Positions 11,760-23,172 of a stretch of DNA of 64,000 nt are shown here, in pieces (within the stretch, counting starts at the first letter, position 1; every line of letters starts with the position of its first letter). Position numbers and translations under genes: made by a program. The notes under the pieces are model-generated. The model ran no database searches and was not told where the DNA came from. It was given only the letters and a program-made list of their open reading frames with translations. Source of the DNA: Astragalus membranaceus (taxonomy: Eukaryota > Streptophyta > Magnoliopsida > Fabales > Fabaceae); the NCBI GenBank assembly GCA_039519185.1, contig CM076849.1:36265109-36329108 (forward strand). The letters are read 5' to 3'.

Positions 11760-13075
11760 CAACCCCAAACTTAAACTTTTCCTTGTCCTCAAGCAAACAA
11801 TCAATTCAGACTGTGGCAGGACAACTATCATCATCAATCTAATACAGTGGCAGGACAACTGAATTGGAAATACCGAATCATAAGCAGGCAACATTCTCAA
11901 GTTTTCTCTGTACGCACATCTCACCAGTGTTTCACTCTTGAGGTGTTTCGGGTATTCACTCAATTCACAATATCTGCATCATCGTTTCATAGGCTTGACA
12001 GAGTTCTATATCATTCTAGACAAATGAAATGCATACACACATTTTGAGGACTTTAAAGGTTATAGCGGGGCTTAGGTAAAGGTGGATACATTTGGATAAG
12101 TAGGTTGCACTTGGAGTTAGGCCTACCTCTCTTTTATATACATGTATATATATATATATATATTTTCTTTCTTTCTTTTCTTGTTCCTTCTCGTGTATAC
12201 CACCCCAAACTTATATTGTTGCTATTCCACGAGCAACCCCAAACTTAAAAATTTCCCCACTCTCACAGCTTTTGTTACCTAACTCCAAGTTAAGAATTAA
12301 CTAGGCTATGATTGTCAGAGAAACAGCATACAATTTTTAACAATAGGCTCAGAGGGGCTAGCAGAGGATAAACATTAATTAGGTGTGGTTTGAAAGGCTC
12401 AGGGGTGCCAAAAGAAATGCCTCAGTGTGTATGAAAATCAAATGCAAAAAACAATTAAGCACAATGTCAAGTTCTGCAGACAAATGCAGGCAAGGAATAC
12501 ACGCAATATATATAAGAACGTGTTTAGGCTCAAACCTCACAGTTGGGATCATAGAGATGGAACTTGAGAGATGCTGCTCACAGATGATAAAGGACTTCCG
12601 CAACTTTTGTCATGACCCCTGCTATTACTTGATGATAAAACTTGACGTGCGAGTGTCCAAAGGAAAAATGCAACATGCGACCCCAAATGCCACACATCAT
12701 CACCATTGAAGCTGCTTTAACAAAACAAAAACAAAATATAGGGCAGTGGTGCCTCAATATCACAGAGTAAGTCAAAATTACAGAGTACAGACCAAAATGC
12801 AAAATAAAGTCAAAAAGGGAGAAGTACAACTAAAAGTGCAAAATAAAATGTCTGAATAAAAACAAGAGAATGATAAATGAGCCTCCTGCTCAAGGGAATG
12901 AAAAGTGGCGCTCACCAGTGGGTTGCCTCCCACCAAGCGCTTCTTTAACGTCACTAGCTTGACGTTTGTCATCCCACTATTAAGGTGGCTGATATGACAC
13001 AAAGAACACATCATCCTTCTTCTTTCGCTTCTGGGGTAGGAACATCATGAATTTGAAACATAGTTGTAGATGCTT

Positions 13076-13732
13076 TCATACCCTTTTGAAGTGAAGGGTG
13101 ATGAATAAGGCATAGAAGGAGTCTAAGTATATGTCAATCTCCTCACTTCTATCCTCCTTGCTACTTGGAAGAATAATAGGAACCATGATTTGTTGGGTTT
13201 TTTCTTGTTGGGTTTTCACCCCTTCCCCACATTGGGAGCTTTGATCTTCCCTCCAAACTACATGCTCCTCTATTTCAATCTTTTCTTCTTCCTCATCTTC
13301 CTTATCCTCCCCAGATTCTTCTTTTGTTGGGGCTTGTTCTTCTTGTTCCTCATTGGTAGTGCATAACCATGGGTAATTTTCTGATATAGTTATCCACTCA
13401 TCCTCACAGTTGCACTCCACAAGATACTCCCCACAAGAATCGCAAAAGGTGCGTGTCACACATTTTCCATTCAACTGGGGTTCTTCACAAAAATTACCGC
13501 TAAGTGAGGGTGGCGTGGACTCTATGTGCTGAGGTTGGTCAATTTGCGGCTCATGTGGCTTCCCCATGTTTATCATTTCTTGTTCTTGGGGCTGGAACAG
13601 AGTCTTGGACATATGCATAAACTCGGCCAAAGTATCTTCCAACCGAGAAGCTTGCTCTTTAGGCTGGAAGATAGTCTCAGTCATTTGCCTAAACTGGGCC
13701 AAAGCATCTTCCAACCGAGAAGTGGATTCCAT
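13076..13732 (-). CDS. Small acidic protein of the non-autonomous Athila-like element
   Basis: The ATG at 13732 opens a 218-residue frame; it could extend upstream to a GTG at 13792. The N-terminus has two near repeats, SRLEDALAQFRQMTETIFQP and SRLEDTLAEFMHMSKTLFQP. Both resemble the segment just after the zinc knuckle in the gag of the full Athila copy (MEEALTQFMQMTKTTFQ). The middle has a Cys cluster CDSCGEYLVECNC, and the C-terminal half is rich in Glu. There is no capsid, protease or polymerase domain. It is the only ORF of size in the element and is uninterrupted. Its function is unknown; a gag-derived accessory role is an inference. Confidence 0.55.
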   Translation of the reverse strand: MESTSRLEDALAQFRQMTETIFQPKEQASRLEDTLAEFMHMSKTLFQPQEQEMINMGKPHEPQIDQPQHIESTPPSLSGNFCEEPQLNGKCVTRTFCDSCGEYLVECNCEDEWITISENYPWLCTTNEEQEEQAPTKEESGEDKEDEEEEKIEIEEHVVWREDQSSQCGEGVKTQQEKTQQIMVPIILPSSKEDRSEEIDIYLDSFYALFITLHFKRV

Positions 13733-13928
13733 GATTTTTTTTTCGGGACAAACAGCAATTCTTTCGAACTTTGCCCCTGCTACACAATTCACTGAAACAC
13801 TTCAACAAACCGTTAACAAGTCCGAGCAAATCACTAGGTAGTAAGGATCAAATAACTCAAAGGTATAACAAAATGTAAACTAAACTCTAAGAATCAACTC
13901 GTTTGCCTTGTTGACAACGAAATCAACA

Positions 13929-13947
13929 ATCCCCGGCAACGGCGCCA
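13929..13947 (-). promoter_or_regulatory. tRNA-Asp primer-binding site
   Basis: The minus strand reads TGGCGCCGTTGCCGGGGAT, complementary to the 3' end of plant tRNA-Asp(GTC). It lies 6 bases inside the right (5') LTR. Confidence 0.9.
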
Positions 13948-13953
13948 AAAACT

Positions 13954-15231
13954 TGTTAAGACTTTTGGCAAGTGTACCAATTGTCGTTGCAAGTTATAAA
14001 ATACGGTAAGTAACCGGTCGATTCCACAGGGATTGCGCGTTGACAACAATAGCAAAATTGTAAATTCTTAGATTGTAAAGGTTTGGTAATTTGAGTAATC
14101 AGTAACAGTACAAACGTGAATTAATAATACGAGAAAAAACGACTAGGGATCGAATCCTCTCACCTCGCCTATCACATGAACCTTAGCCAATTCAAGTTAA
14201 TTATGCAATTTCTAGATTCAATTCACTAATTAAGGTCAAGGGCAATTCCTTGCCTCAAGACCCCTATTACCCTAAGAGTTACCCTAATTCCTTAGGTGAG
14301 TCATGCCAGAGGGTAACACATTAAGATTAAGGATTTTAATGAATTCACATAAGCTACCACATATTCCTATGATGATTACTAGCATGTGACCTAACTACCC
14401 AATTTCCAGCTACTAATTCATATTCCTATGCAATCACTAGCCTGGATCATCACAATTATCATATGTAATTGAAAAGCATTAAGAACATAGGTAATTAGAC
14501 AAAGCAACTCGAATAACAACTGAATTGACTAGAGCAATGGTTCACATGATAGGGTTGGGAGAATCATCTCTCCCTAATCTAAACAAATTAGTTACAATTC
14601 ATCCTAAGAGTAGAAACCAACATAAAATAGAAAACAAACATAAAGGAAGACATTAGAACCTTCAATCCCTTGTTCCCAAGTGGTGAGAAGGCCCCAAAAT
14701 CGCACCCTCCAGCTGCTCCAAAGTGTGGCTCCAATTCTCAAAACGAACTCCTTCTAAAATTGCTGAAACTGCTTTAAAAACCCTAATTTTCACGCACCAT
14801 CGCGACCCGGCCCGTGTCCGTCGCGTCGCGACAAAAGACAGAAGCATCAGGCATCGCAAAACTGCTCCAGGTCGCGTCGCGAACCCTCCTGGCCGCGACG
14901 CGAAAAAAAATAGAAAGTTCTGGCTTGCAAAATTCCTCCTGGTCGCGTCGCGAACCCTCCTGGTCGCGACGCGATATTGAACAGAAATCAAATCCCTCCA
15001 TTTGCTGCATATCCGGGCAAGTGTCTGGTTCGCCGAATGATGCCACAACCAATTTAGAGGTCTTCAAGTCTCATTTAGCTCCGAAAGTGAAGGAATTACT
15101 TACAAATGAACTTCCTACTACAATTATCTACAACTAGGCTAAATCCCCAGATAATGACTGTGATACAATGAAAAACCTACACAATTGGTCCTAAAAATAC
15201 ATAACTTACATCATATGATTGAGAGTCAACA
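13954..15231 (-). repeat. 5' LTR of the non-autonomous Athila-like element
   Basis: 1278 bp; pairs with 10483-11759. The CG-rich cluster recurs at about 14798-14975. Confidence 0.92.
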
Positions 15232-16193
15232 GATGTCCAATATCAATTCTAATAGACATATCATACTCGTCAGATGTTTTCTGGACAATTTGGAAAAATG
15301 AGTTGTCATACCCTAATTTTATCCGGCTAATTGAAAAAACCCAAAAAAAAGTTTTTATTCTCGTCGCTTTAATTGTGCGTGTGTCTTTAACGCTCATTGT
15401 GCGACGTTTTTTTGTGAAACTCGTTCTTTGGTTGACATTGTTTTATTATGGTAAAATATAAATAATAATAAAATACAATGCAAAATCAAATAAACCATTA
15501 AGCTGAATGGTCAAAGTTTTTATTACATACCCAAGTTTTACATATATGGACAAAAACAAAAAGGTAAATTTAAAACCAAATTCAAAAAAGAGGGCAGGGG
15601 CGCAGCTCCTTGCTGGCCTAGGCACTGTCCTTTTGATTCTTCCCCTTGATGCTGTCCTTTTTAATTCTTCCCCTTGGAGCTGTCCTTTGTCCTTTTCCCC
15701 CCTCAATTGCTGTCCTTTGGCACCACCCATTGCCAGCTACTGTCCTTTTGTTGACTGTCCTTTTTTCCTCACCCCAGCAGTTGCTGTCCATTCTATCCTC
15801 ACCTCCTCACCCCCAAATTTGCCCTTGTTAAATCAAGGACAAACACTCTTTGTTTTGAATGATAACAAATTACATCTTGTATACTAATGGTTTCAGCTGT
15901 ATGAAAGTACAGGTTCAAATTGAATAAAGTACAGGACGGGAATCAAAAAGCAGGAAGCATTAAAGTGGAGTAGCTTGGAGAAGAAGCCACCTTTGAAAGA
16001 TGAAGACCTAATTGTTTATCCGCTTTCTTTAGGACACAGTGTAAGGTCCTATCACTTAAGGTATATGACATTTTAGTAGCTGAGAGATGAGTTTTGAAAA
16101 CATGCATGATGCATCAAAATTAGGGTTTGAAAAAATATTTTTGCATGCATGCATAAGGTGGCACCTAAACCTAAAAACAATTTTGTGGAAAGC

Positions 16194-16655
16194 AAGAATC
16201 AATTTCTATTATGTACCAAAGGCCAAGAATCGATTTATATTATTTTCTAAAGGCCATGAAATCGATTTTTAAGCTCACCTATAGGCCAAGAATCGATTTC
16301 CTAATCCTATGTTAAAGCATGAAATCGATTTGCACATATACTCAAGCCAAAGCCAAGAATCGATTTCCTTCATTTTTAAAAGACCATGAAATCGATTTTC
16401 AGGCTCTCCTAAAAGGCAAGAATCGATTCCTCCTTGTTTTAACTAAACTTGAAATAGATTCTTAGCCCATTCAAGATGTCCTTGAATCGATTACACACTT
16501 CTTTAAACTAAGCACAAAATCGATTCATTTGATTTCTAAGGAACTAAGAATCGATTCTTCACTATTTTAACTAAACACATAATCGATTCTTGTGATTTCT
16601 AAAAGGTTAAGAATCGATTATACACTTGTTACACTTCATCAAACAATCGATTCAT
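16194..16655 (+). promoter_or_regulatory. Array of AATCGATT palindromes upstream of the LTR TATA box
   Basis: Fifteen sites spaced at roughly 30 bp carry the palindromic core AATCGATT or one-base variants, usually as AAGAATCGATT alternating with TGAAATCGATT. The array ends about 45 bp before the TATA box at 16701. The matching array in the other LTR is at about 20637-21099. Position in U3 suggests enhancer-type binding sites; the binding factor is unknown. Confidence 0.7.
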
Positions 16656-16940
16656 CTTTGCAAAAAATGTTTTTTTTCAAATTTCTACGTTTTCCTAAAC
16701 CTATAAATAGGGAGGTGCTTCACACTCTTCAACTCACTCATCCACACCACAAATCACAACATCTTCTCTACTTCTCACATACATTTTCTAGATCTGAGAA
16801 AGAGAAAAATAGAGCTATCACTTTCATATCATTTTTTTATAGATCTAGTCACTCATCTCTCCCAGCTATTATATTGTCATATTATCTGAAGTGATTAGAT
16901 CATAGCTTCTATATTGTAATCTACTATTGTGGGGGTCACT

Positions 16941-17215
16941 TTGAAATCCTGGGAAGTTTTCTTGGGTCTCTCAATCAGGAGATTGAGTTGGTTTGAAATC
17001 CTGGGAAGTTTTATTGGGTCTCTCAATCAGGAGATTGAGTTGGTTTGAAATCCTAGGAAGTTTTCTTGGGTGTCTCAATCAGGAGATTGAGTTGGTTTGA
17101 AATCCTGGGAGGTAATCTTGGGTCGTTCAATCAGGGAAGATTGAAGTGGTATTGAAATCCTGGGAGGTGCTCTTGGGTCGTTCAATCAGGAGATTGAAGC
17201 GGTGTTGAAATCCTT
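16941..17215 (+). repeat. 52-54-bp tandem repeats in the SIRE LTR
   Basis: Units start TTGAAATCCTGGGAAG and continue to TCAATCAGGAGATTGAG. Five full units plus a partial are here. The 3' LTR (about 21385-21610) has one unit fewer, which explains the length difference. Confidence 0.9.
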
Positions 17216-17749
17216 AGCCGTGTGCTCGGGTTCTCAGTTCGGGGGAATTGAGATTTGCTATTTGAAGTTGCCTGTTTGTAAAACATTCTTCATATAGTGG
17301 TTGTCAGCAAAGTCCAAAGGTTGCAAAGCCCGAGGCCGAGGACGTAGGGCTTTTATCCCGAACCTCGCTAAATTCCTGGTGTATCTCTATCCTTCTCTCT
17401 TTACTTTATTTACTGTTTATATCTGTTTATACTATCACTGCGTCGATCTGCTTATTGTTATGCTGCCTATAATATCCGTCTATCTTGAACTCTGATAATA
17501 GCGTAATATCTCACTGTGCCTGATCGGCATGCTTACATACATCATATAAGTTTAAATCTAAGATTCCGCATTTGATTTAAACAAACATTGCTAAAGTTTT
17601 TGAAAACCGAAAAAGAATTCAAGTTTTGCATATAACCTTATTCACCCCCCTCTAAGGTTATCAGATTGTCCAACAAGTGGTATCAAAGCTAGAAATTGCA
17701 TATAGAGCTTAACATCTCGCAATTTTATTTTATTTATCTATATTTGATC

Positions 17750-19690
17750 ATGGGTTCATTTATGAAAGAGGGGATGTCTTTCTATAGGCCACCCCTATTT
17801 GATGGGACTAACTATGACTACTGGAGTAGTCGAATGAAGTGTCATGTGCATGCTATAGACTTCACCCTTTGGAGAATTATTGTTGATGGACCACTGATTC
17901 CTATGAAGATCAAAATTACAAAACCTGGTGGTGTTGACGGAGACACTACAAAAACTCAAGCTACCGGCAAAGCAGAAAAAATTCCAGTTGAAGACATCTA
18001 CACCATTGATCTGAGCGAGCTGAGAAAGTCCGAGTTAGACAAAATCTCGCAGAATGCCAAAGCTATGAACATTCTTCACCTATCTCTATGTGAAGAAGAA
18101 TATGGAAGGGTAAAAGGGTGTCAGACAGCTAAAGAGATCTGGGATTGCTTGGAAGCTACACATGTCGGTACAAGCCAAGTAAATGATACAAAAATCAGAA
18201 TCCTCACTTCTGAGTATGAATAATTCAAAATGAAGGAAGGTGAATCTGTTGCAGCTATGCACCAGAGACTGAATCTGATTGTAAACAACCTAAGAGCACT
18301 GGGAAAAAGGTATTCTACAAAAGATATAAATGGGAAGATTCTTGCATCTCTGACTGGTGAGTTCTTTCCAAAAACTTGTGCAATCACTGAAGCCAAAGAT
18401 ATTGGCACTTTGCCCCAAGAAGACTTGATCGGGTCACTTCTTGCATTTGAGGTGGTATTGGCCGCGAAGAAAGTTCAAGAAAAGGAAGTAGTCAAAGAAA
18501 AGAAGTCTCTTGCTCTTGCTGCTAAAACTCCTAAGGTGGCAAGGAAAAAGGTTGAGTCTGATGATGAATCCGATGATGAAGACATGGCTAAAATGTTTGA
18601 AGAATTCATGAGATTCAACAAGCTTGGAAAGGGTGACTACTCAAAGAAATCCAAGTACCAAAAGAAGAAAGATAAGAAGGCTACATGGAACTATTCTGAC
18701 ACTGATAGTGATTCTGATGAAGAAGAGGAGGTTGCAAATGCTATTTGTCTCACGGCAAGTGAAACACCTAAGGCTACAATATGGGACAGTCTTGGCACTG
18801 ATAGTGAAACAGATGAAGAAGAGCAAACTGCCAATGTTGTTTGTCATATGGCAAATGACGCACCTGAGGTAATCCTTGATAACCATAATATTTCTGATTT
18901 ACTTGAGCATGATAATTTAATTGATGATATGTATAGTAGTCAAGATTTGAGTGAGGCTTTTGAAGCTCTTTATTTTGAACATGAAACTCTTTTGTTAAAA
19001 TCAAAGAAATTGACAAAGAGCAATAAAAGCATGCTCACTCAAATTGAGACTCTAGAAAATAAGGTAGCTAAGTTGAAGAATGAGCTACATGAAATAAAAC
19101 CTTTCAACCTTGAGTTTCTTGAGCTTAAACAAAATTTTGAAAAAGCCAAGGTTGAAAATGAAATTTTGAGAGAAACTTTAAAAAGGTTTGAGGTTGGTGA
19201 AAATACCTTAACCAAGATACTGCACTCCCCAACATGAATATGTTGATAGGAGAGGTCTTGGGTATGAAGGTAATTCCACCTCCCTTATTTTGAAAAAGAA
19301 AAGGACTTTTGTAGCTGCTACTTCAAGTTATACACCTACTGTTTTCTCTTGCACTTACTGTCAAAAAGGGAACCATAGCTCTCATAGATGCCCTATTCGT
19401 AAATTATGTGAGCTTGGTACCCTTATACCTGCTTGTGAGAAACCAAGGTGGATTGTGAAAACAAACCCCTTGATGACTAACCCCAAAGGACCCAAAGAGA
19501 ATTGAGTACCAAAATTTTCTACTTGATCTTATTGCAGGTGTGTTACAAGGTATGGGGGTCAGATCGATACCTTGATAGCAGAGACTCGAAAGTCATGACT
19601 AGAGACGCAAAAAGATTCTTAATACTCAGAAACAGCAGTCATGTGACTAGTAATATCAACAATAGAGGAAGAATCACCGGTGAATGTTAG
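17750..19690 (+). pseudogene. SIRE-type gag with protease stub, broken
   Basis: The ATG at 17750 opens with MGSFMKEGMSFYRPPLFDGT, then NYDYWSSRM, the N-terminal block of SIRE-type gag. An in-frame TAA at 18221-18223 interrupts it; the frame resumes to 19237. A one-base frameshift near 19215 is needed to reach the zinc knuckle CTYCQKGNHSSHRC (CX2CX4HX4C), inside 19290-19505. A coiled-coil-like, Leu/Lys/Glu-rich stretch lies at 18900-19220. A further frame change leads to a protease start in 19502-19690, where the catalytic DSG reads DSR. The protein cannot be made intact from this copy. Confidence 0.85.
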
Positions 19691-20269
19691 ATTGGTAAAG
19701 TTCTATTCACCTTAAGAATAATTTATCACTTTTGTGAAATAAAAAATTTTGTGTGCATCAAAGTTTTTTTTCTTCTCTCTATTGTGCTGGATATTTGATG
19801 CAACATATATTTAAGTTAAATATGATACCTATATTGTTGAACCAAGTATGGAATATTATCTTGGGTATCCTATTTTCTCTAAATATCTTTTTTAAACTGT
19901 GATGGTCCACCCTCTTTTGGCTAAGCTTTGCATTCTAAAAATTAATCAGGGGGATCACCAAGTAAGGGGGAGCATAGAATGAACTACTGTTTTTGATATA
20001 TCATATGCTATGTACTACTGTCTATTGATTCTGCAAGTTTATAAAGTGGTTATGTTTCTATGTGTTCTCCCCCCTCCTTTTTGATGAAAACAAAGGGGGA
20101 GAGAATATGCATGTTATTAGATAAAAGGAACAAATAAATAATTGCTGCTATCATGCTGCTGTGCTGTTTATTATGTTATGCTTATGCTTAGGGGGAGCTT
20201 CTGCCATTGTTTCTTGATTATGGCCTCCCTATGCATAATGTAATTTGTTATCATCAAAAATGGGGAGTT
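19691..20269 (+). other. Non-coding stretch before the SIRE 3' LTR
   Basis: No coding similarity was seen. Several AGGGGGA-type purine tracts (about 19949, 19969, 20093, 20191) precede the polypurine tract at the LTR border. This matches the long untranslated region of SIRE-type elements, here following a pol deletion. Confidence 0.6.
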
Positions 20270-22066
20270 TGTTGAACCAAGGACAAACACTCTTTGTTTT
20301 GAATGATAACAAATTACATCTTGTCTACTAATGGTTTCAGCTGTATGAAAGTACAGGTTCAAGTTGAATAAAGTACAGGACGGGAATCAAAAAGCAGGAA
20401 GCATTAAAGTGGAGTAGCTTGGAGAAGAAGCCACATTTGAAAGATGAAGACCGAATTGTTTATCCGCTTTCTTTAGGACACAGTGTAAGGTCCTATCACT
20501 TAAGGTATATGACATTTTAGTAGCTGAGAGATGAGTTTTGAAAACATGCATGATGCATCAAAATTAGGGTTTGAAAAAATATTTTTGCATGCATGCATAA
20601 GGTGGCACCTAAACCTAAAAACAATTTTGTGGAAAGCAAGAATCAATTTCTATTATGTACCAAAGGCCAAGAATCGATTTATATTATTTTCTAAAGGCCA
20701 TGAAATTGATTTTTAAGCTCACCTATAGGCCAAGAATCGATTTCCTAATCCTATGTTAAAGCATGAAATCGATTTGCACATATACTCAAGCCAAAACCAA
20801 GAATCGATTTCCTTCATTTTTAAAAGACCATGAAATCGATTTTCAGGCTCTCCTAAAAGGCAAGAATCGATTCCTCCTTGTTTTAACTAAACTTGAAATC
20901 GATTCTTAGCCCATTCAAGATGTCCTTGAATCGATTACACACTTCTTTAAACTAAGCACAAAATCGATTCATTTGATTTCTAAGGAACTAAGAATCGATT
21001 CTTCACTATTTTAACTAAACACATAATCGATTCTTGTGATTTTTAAAAGGTCAAGAATCGATTATACACTTGTTACACTTCATCAAACAATCGATTCATC
21101 TTTGCAATAAATGTTTTTTTTCAAATTTCTACGTTTTCCTAAACCTATAAATAGGGAGGTGCTTCACACTTTTCAACTCACTCATCCACACCACAAATCA
21201 CAACATCTTCTCTACTTCTCACATACATTTTCTAGATCTGAGAAGGAGAAAAATAGAGCTATCACTTTCATATCATTTTTTATAGATCTAGTCACTCATC
21301 TCTCTCAGCTATTATATTGTCATATTATCTGAGGTGATTAGATCATAGCTTCTATATTGTAATCTACTATTGTGGGGGTCACTTTGAAATCCTGGGAAGT
21401 TTTCTTGGGTCTCTCAATCAGGAGATTGAGTTGGTTTGAAATCCTGGGAAGTTTTCTTGGGTGTCTCAATCAGGAGATTGAGTTGGTTTGAAATCCCGGG
21501 AGGTAATCTTGGGTCGTTCAATCAGGGAAGATTGAAGTGGTATTGAAATCCTGGGAGGTGCTCTTGGGTCGTTCAATCAGGAGATTGAAGCGGTGTTGAA
21601 ATCCTTAGCTGTGTGCTCGGGTTCTCAGTTTGGGGGAATTGAGATTTGCTATTTGAAGTTGCCTGTTTGTAAAACATTCTTCATATAGTGGTTGTCAGCA
21701 AAGTCCAAAGGTTGCAAAGCCGGAGACCGAGGAGGTAGGGCTTTTATCCCGAACCTCGCTAAATTCCTGGTGTATCTCTATCCTTCTCTCTTTACTTTAT
21801 TTACTGTTTATATCTGTTTATACTATCACTGCGCCGATCTGCTTATTGTTACGCTGCCTATCATATCCGTCTATCCTGAACTCTGATAATAGCGTAATAT
21901 CTCACTGTGCCTGATCTGCATGCTTACATACATCATATAAGTTTAAATCTAGGATTCCGCATTTGATTTAAACAAACATTGCTAAAGTTTTTGAAAACCG
22001 AAAAAGAATTCAAGTTTTGCATATAACCTTATTCACCCACCTCTAAGGTTATCAGATAGTCCAACA
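20270..22066 (+). repeat. 3' LTR of the SIRE-type element
   Basis: 1797 bp; TATA box at 21145-21153. Differs from the 5' LTR by scattered substitutions (roughly 1.5-2%) and one tandem unit. Confidence 0.92.
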
Positions 22067-23098
22067 GCCCTAATTGATGTCCTCACCAGTTGGCCTATAA
22101 ATACCAAACAGTAGCACAAAGTTAAGGAGACAATCACGGAGACAATCATAAACAAGACAGAGAAGAGAATTAGAAAATTAGGAAAGAAACAGAAACAAAA
22201 ATCAAGGAGGGGAAGCTGAGAACTGAGGAAAAAATCCACCACCACCTCCACCATACATCATCACCTCACGGCCAGTCACCTCTCACCCCCACATCACCAT
22301 AATCAGCAACATCGCAGACACCACCATCAGAACCCCAACACTCCTCAACCTCCAAACCGCGGCCATAACCATCGCCCAAGGACATCAACCGAACCACCAT
22401 CGTGTCTTTCTCCATCCTCGCACCAACATCACTGACCCAACCACCGCCTGAAACACCGACGACCATCACCAACGCCTCAGCCACTCAAAATAACCACTTC
22501 GACCACCACAACACAGAACGAAATCGCCACAATTCCGTTTCTCCCCCTCATCGTGCCCCTCCTTCTCACCACCGTCAACCAAATCACCGTCTCTCCGTCA
22601 AACCAACCCACACAACACAAACCTAAAAAGAAGACAGAAGATCTGTGAGAACAAGGAGAGTAGAGAGGAGAAGCGATCAGAACCATAGAAAATAAAAAAG
22701 GACGCAGTAGAACTCACCCTCTGATTTCGGCCACCGTACACGGTGGCCGTTGGCCGTGAACCATCAAAGGCGCCTCCATCTTCTAGTTTCACCTCCACCG
22801 CTGTCAACGCCGTCACGGTGTTCGCCCCACAGAGAACGTGGCCGTCGTCACGACCACCCCCGTCACCACCGCAAACCGTCGCCATGGCATCACCGACGTC
22901 GTTTTCGTTCTCTCCAGGAACGTCGTCGTCAACCCCACCATCGTTTTCGTCGCCGTTAACACCATACGGCACCCTCTCGCCGTCGTACAACCGCCCCCCA
23001 TCGCCGGCCAATGACGCCTCGCCGTAAGGCTCACCGTGAGCTCCTTTCTTCTTCTATTAATTTCCTTTCTCTCTTCTCTCTCTGTTCTGCGTTTTTTC

Positions 23099-23130
23099 TT
23101 CTCTCTCTCTCTCTCTATTATACAAAATTT

Positions 23131-23165
<35 letters not shown>
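23099..23165. repeat. (CT)n microsatellite in the Ogre-like LTR
   Basis: Two CT runs separated by ATTATACAAAATTTA. Confidence 0.9.

Positions 23166-23172
<7 letters not shown>

Larger units (their letters stand above)
10483..15231 (-). mobile_element. Non-autonomous Athila-like gypsy element
   Basis: Two long LTRs (10483-11759, 1277 bp; 13954-15231, 1278 bp) start TGTTAAG and end GAGTCAACA, and the element is flanked by TSD GATGT (10478-10482 and 15232-15236). Next to the right LTR, the minus strand carries a primer site matching the 3' end of plant tRNA-Asp (13929-13947), the hallmark of Athila-type elements. The 2.2-kb interior has no protease, reverse transcriptase or integrase, only one small acidic ORF. 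The LTRs differ at about 15 positions (about 1%). It keeps the block GGGTTGCCTCCCACCAAGCG (about 12920-12939), which also lies after pol in the autonomous copy at 40887-52537. Confidence 0.9.
15826..17675 (+). repeat. 5' LTR of the SIRE-type element
   Basis: 1850 bp. TATA box CTATAAATAG at 16701-16710. It has one 52-54-bp tandem unit more than the 3' LTR. Confidence 0.92.
15826..22066 (+). mobile_element. SIRE-type copia element, gag only
   Basis: LTRs at 15826-17675 (1850 bp) and 20270-22066 (1797 bp) begin TGTTAAATC or TGTTGAACC with CAAGGACAAACACTC and end in CCAACA. The TSD is GCCCT (15821-15825 and 22067-22071). The primer site TGGTATCAAAGC at 17678-17689 matches the initiator-Met type used by copia elements. 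The polypurine tract AAAATGGGGAGT lies directly before the right LTR. The interior encodes gag and a stub of protease, then ends; integrase, reverse transcriptase and RNase H are absent. Long LTRs and a long non-coding stretch before the 3' LTR fit the SIRE/Maximus lineage. The copy is non-autonomous. Confidence 0.88.

Noticed and set aside
16087..16272. 61-residue frame repeated at 20531-20716
   Set aside because: It lies within the SIRE LTR U3 region and repeats only because the LTR does; no domain.
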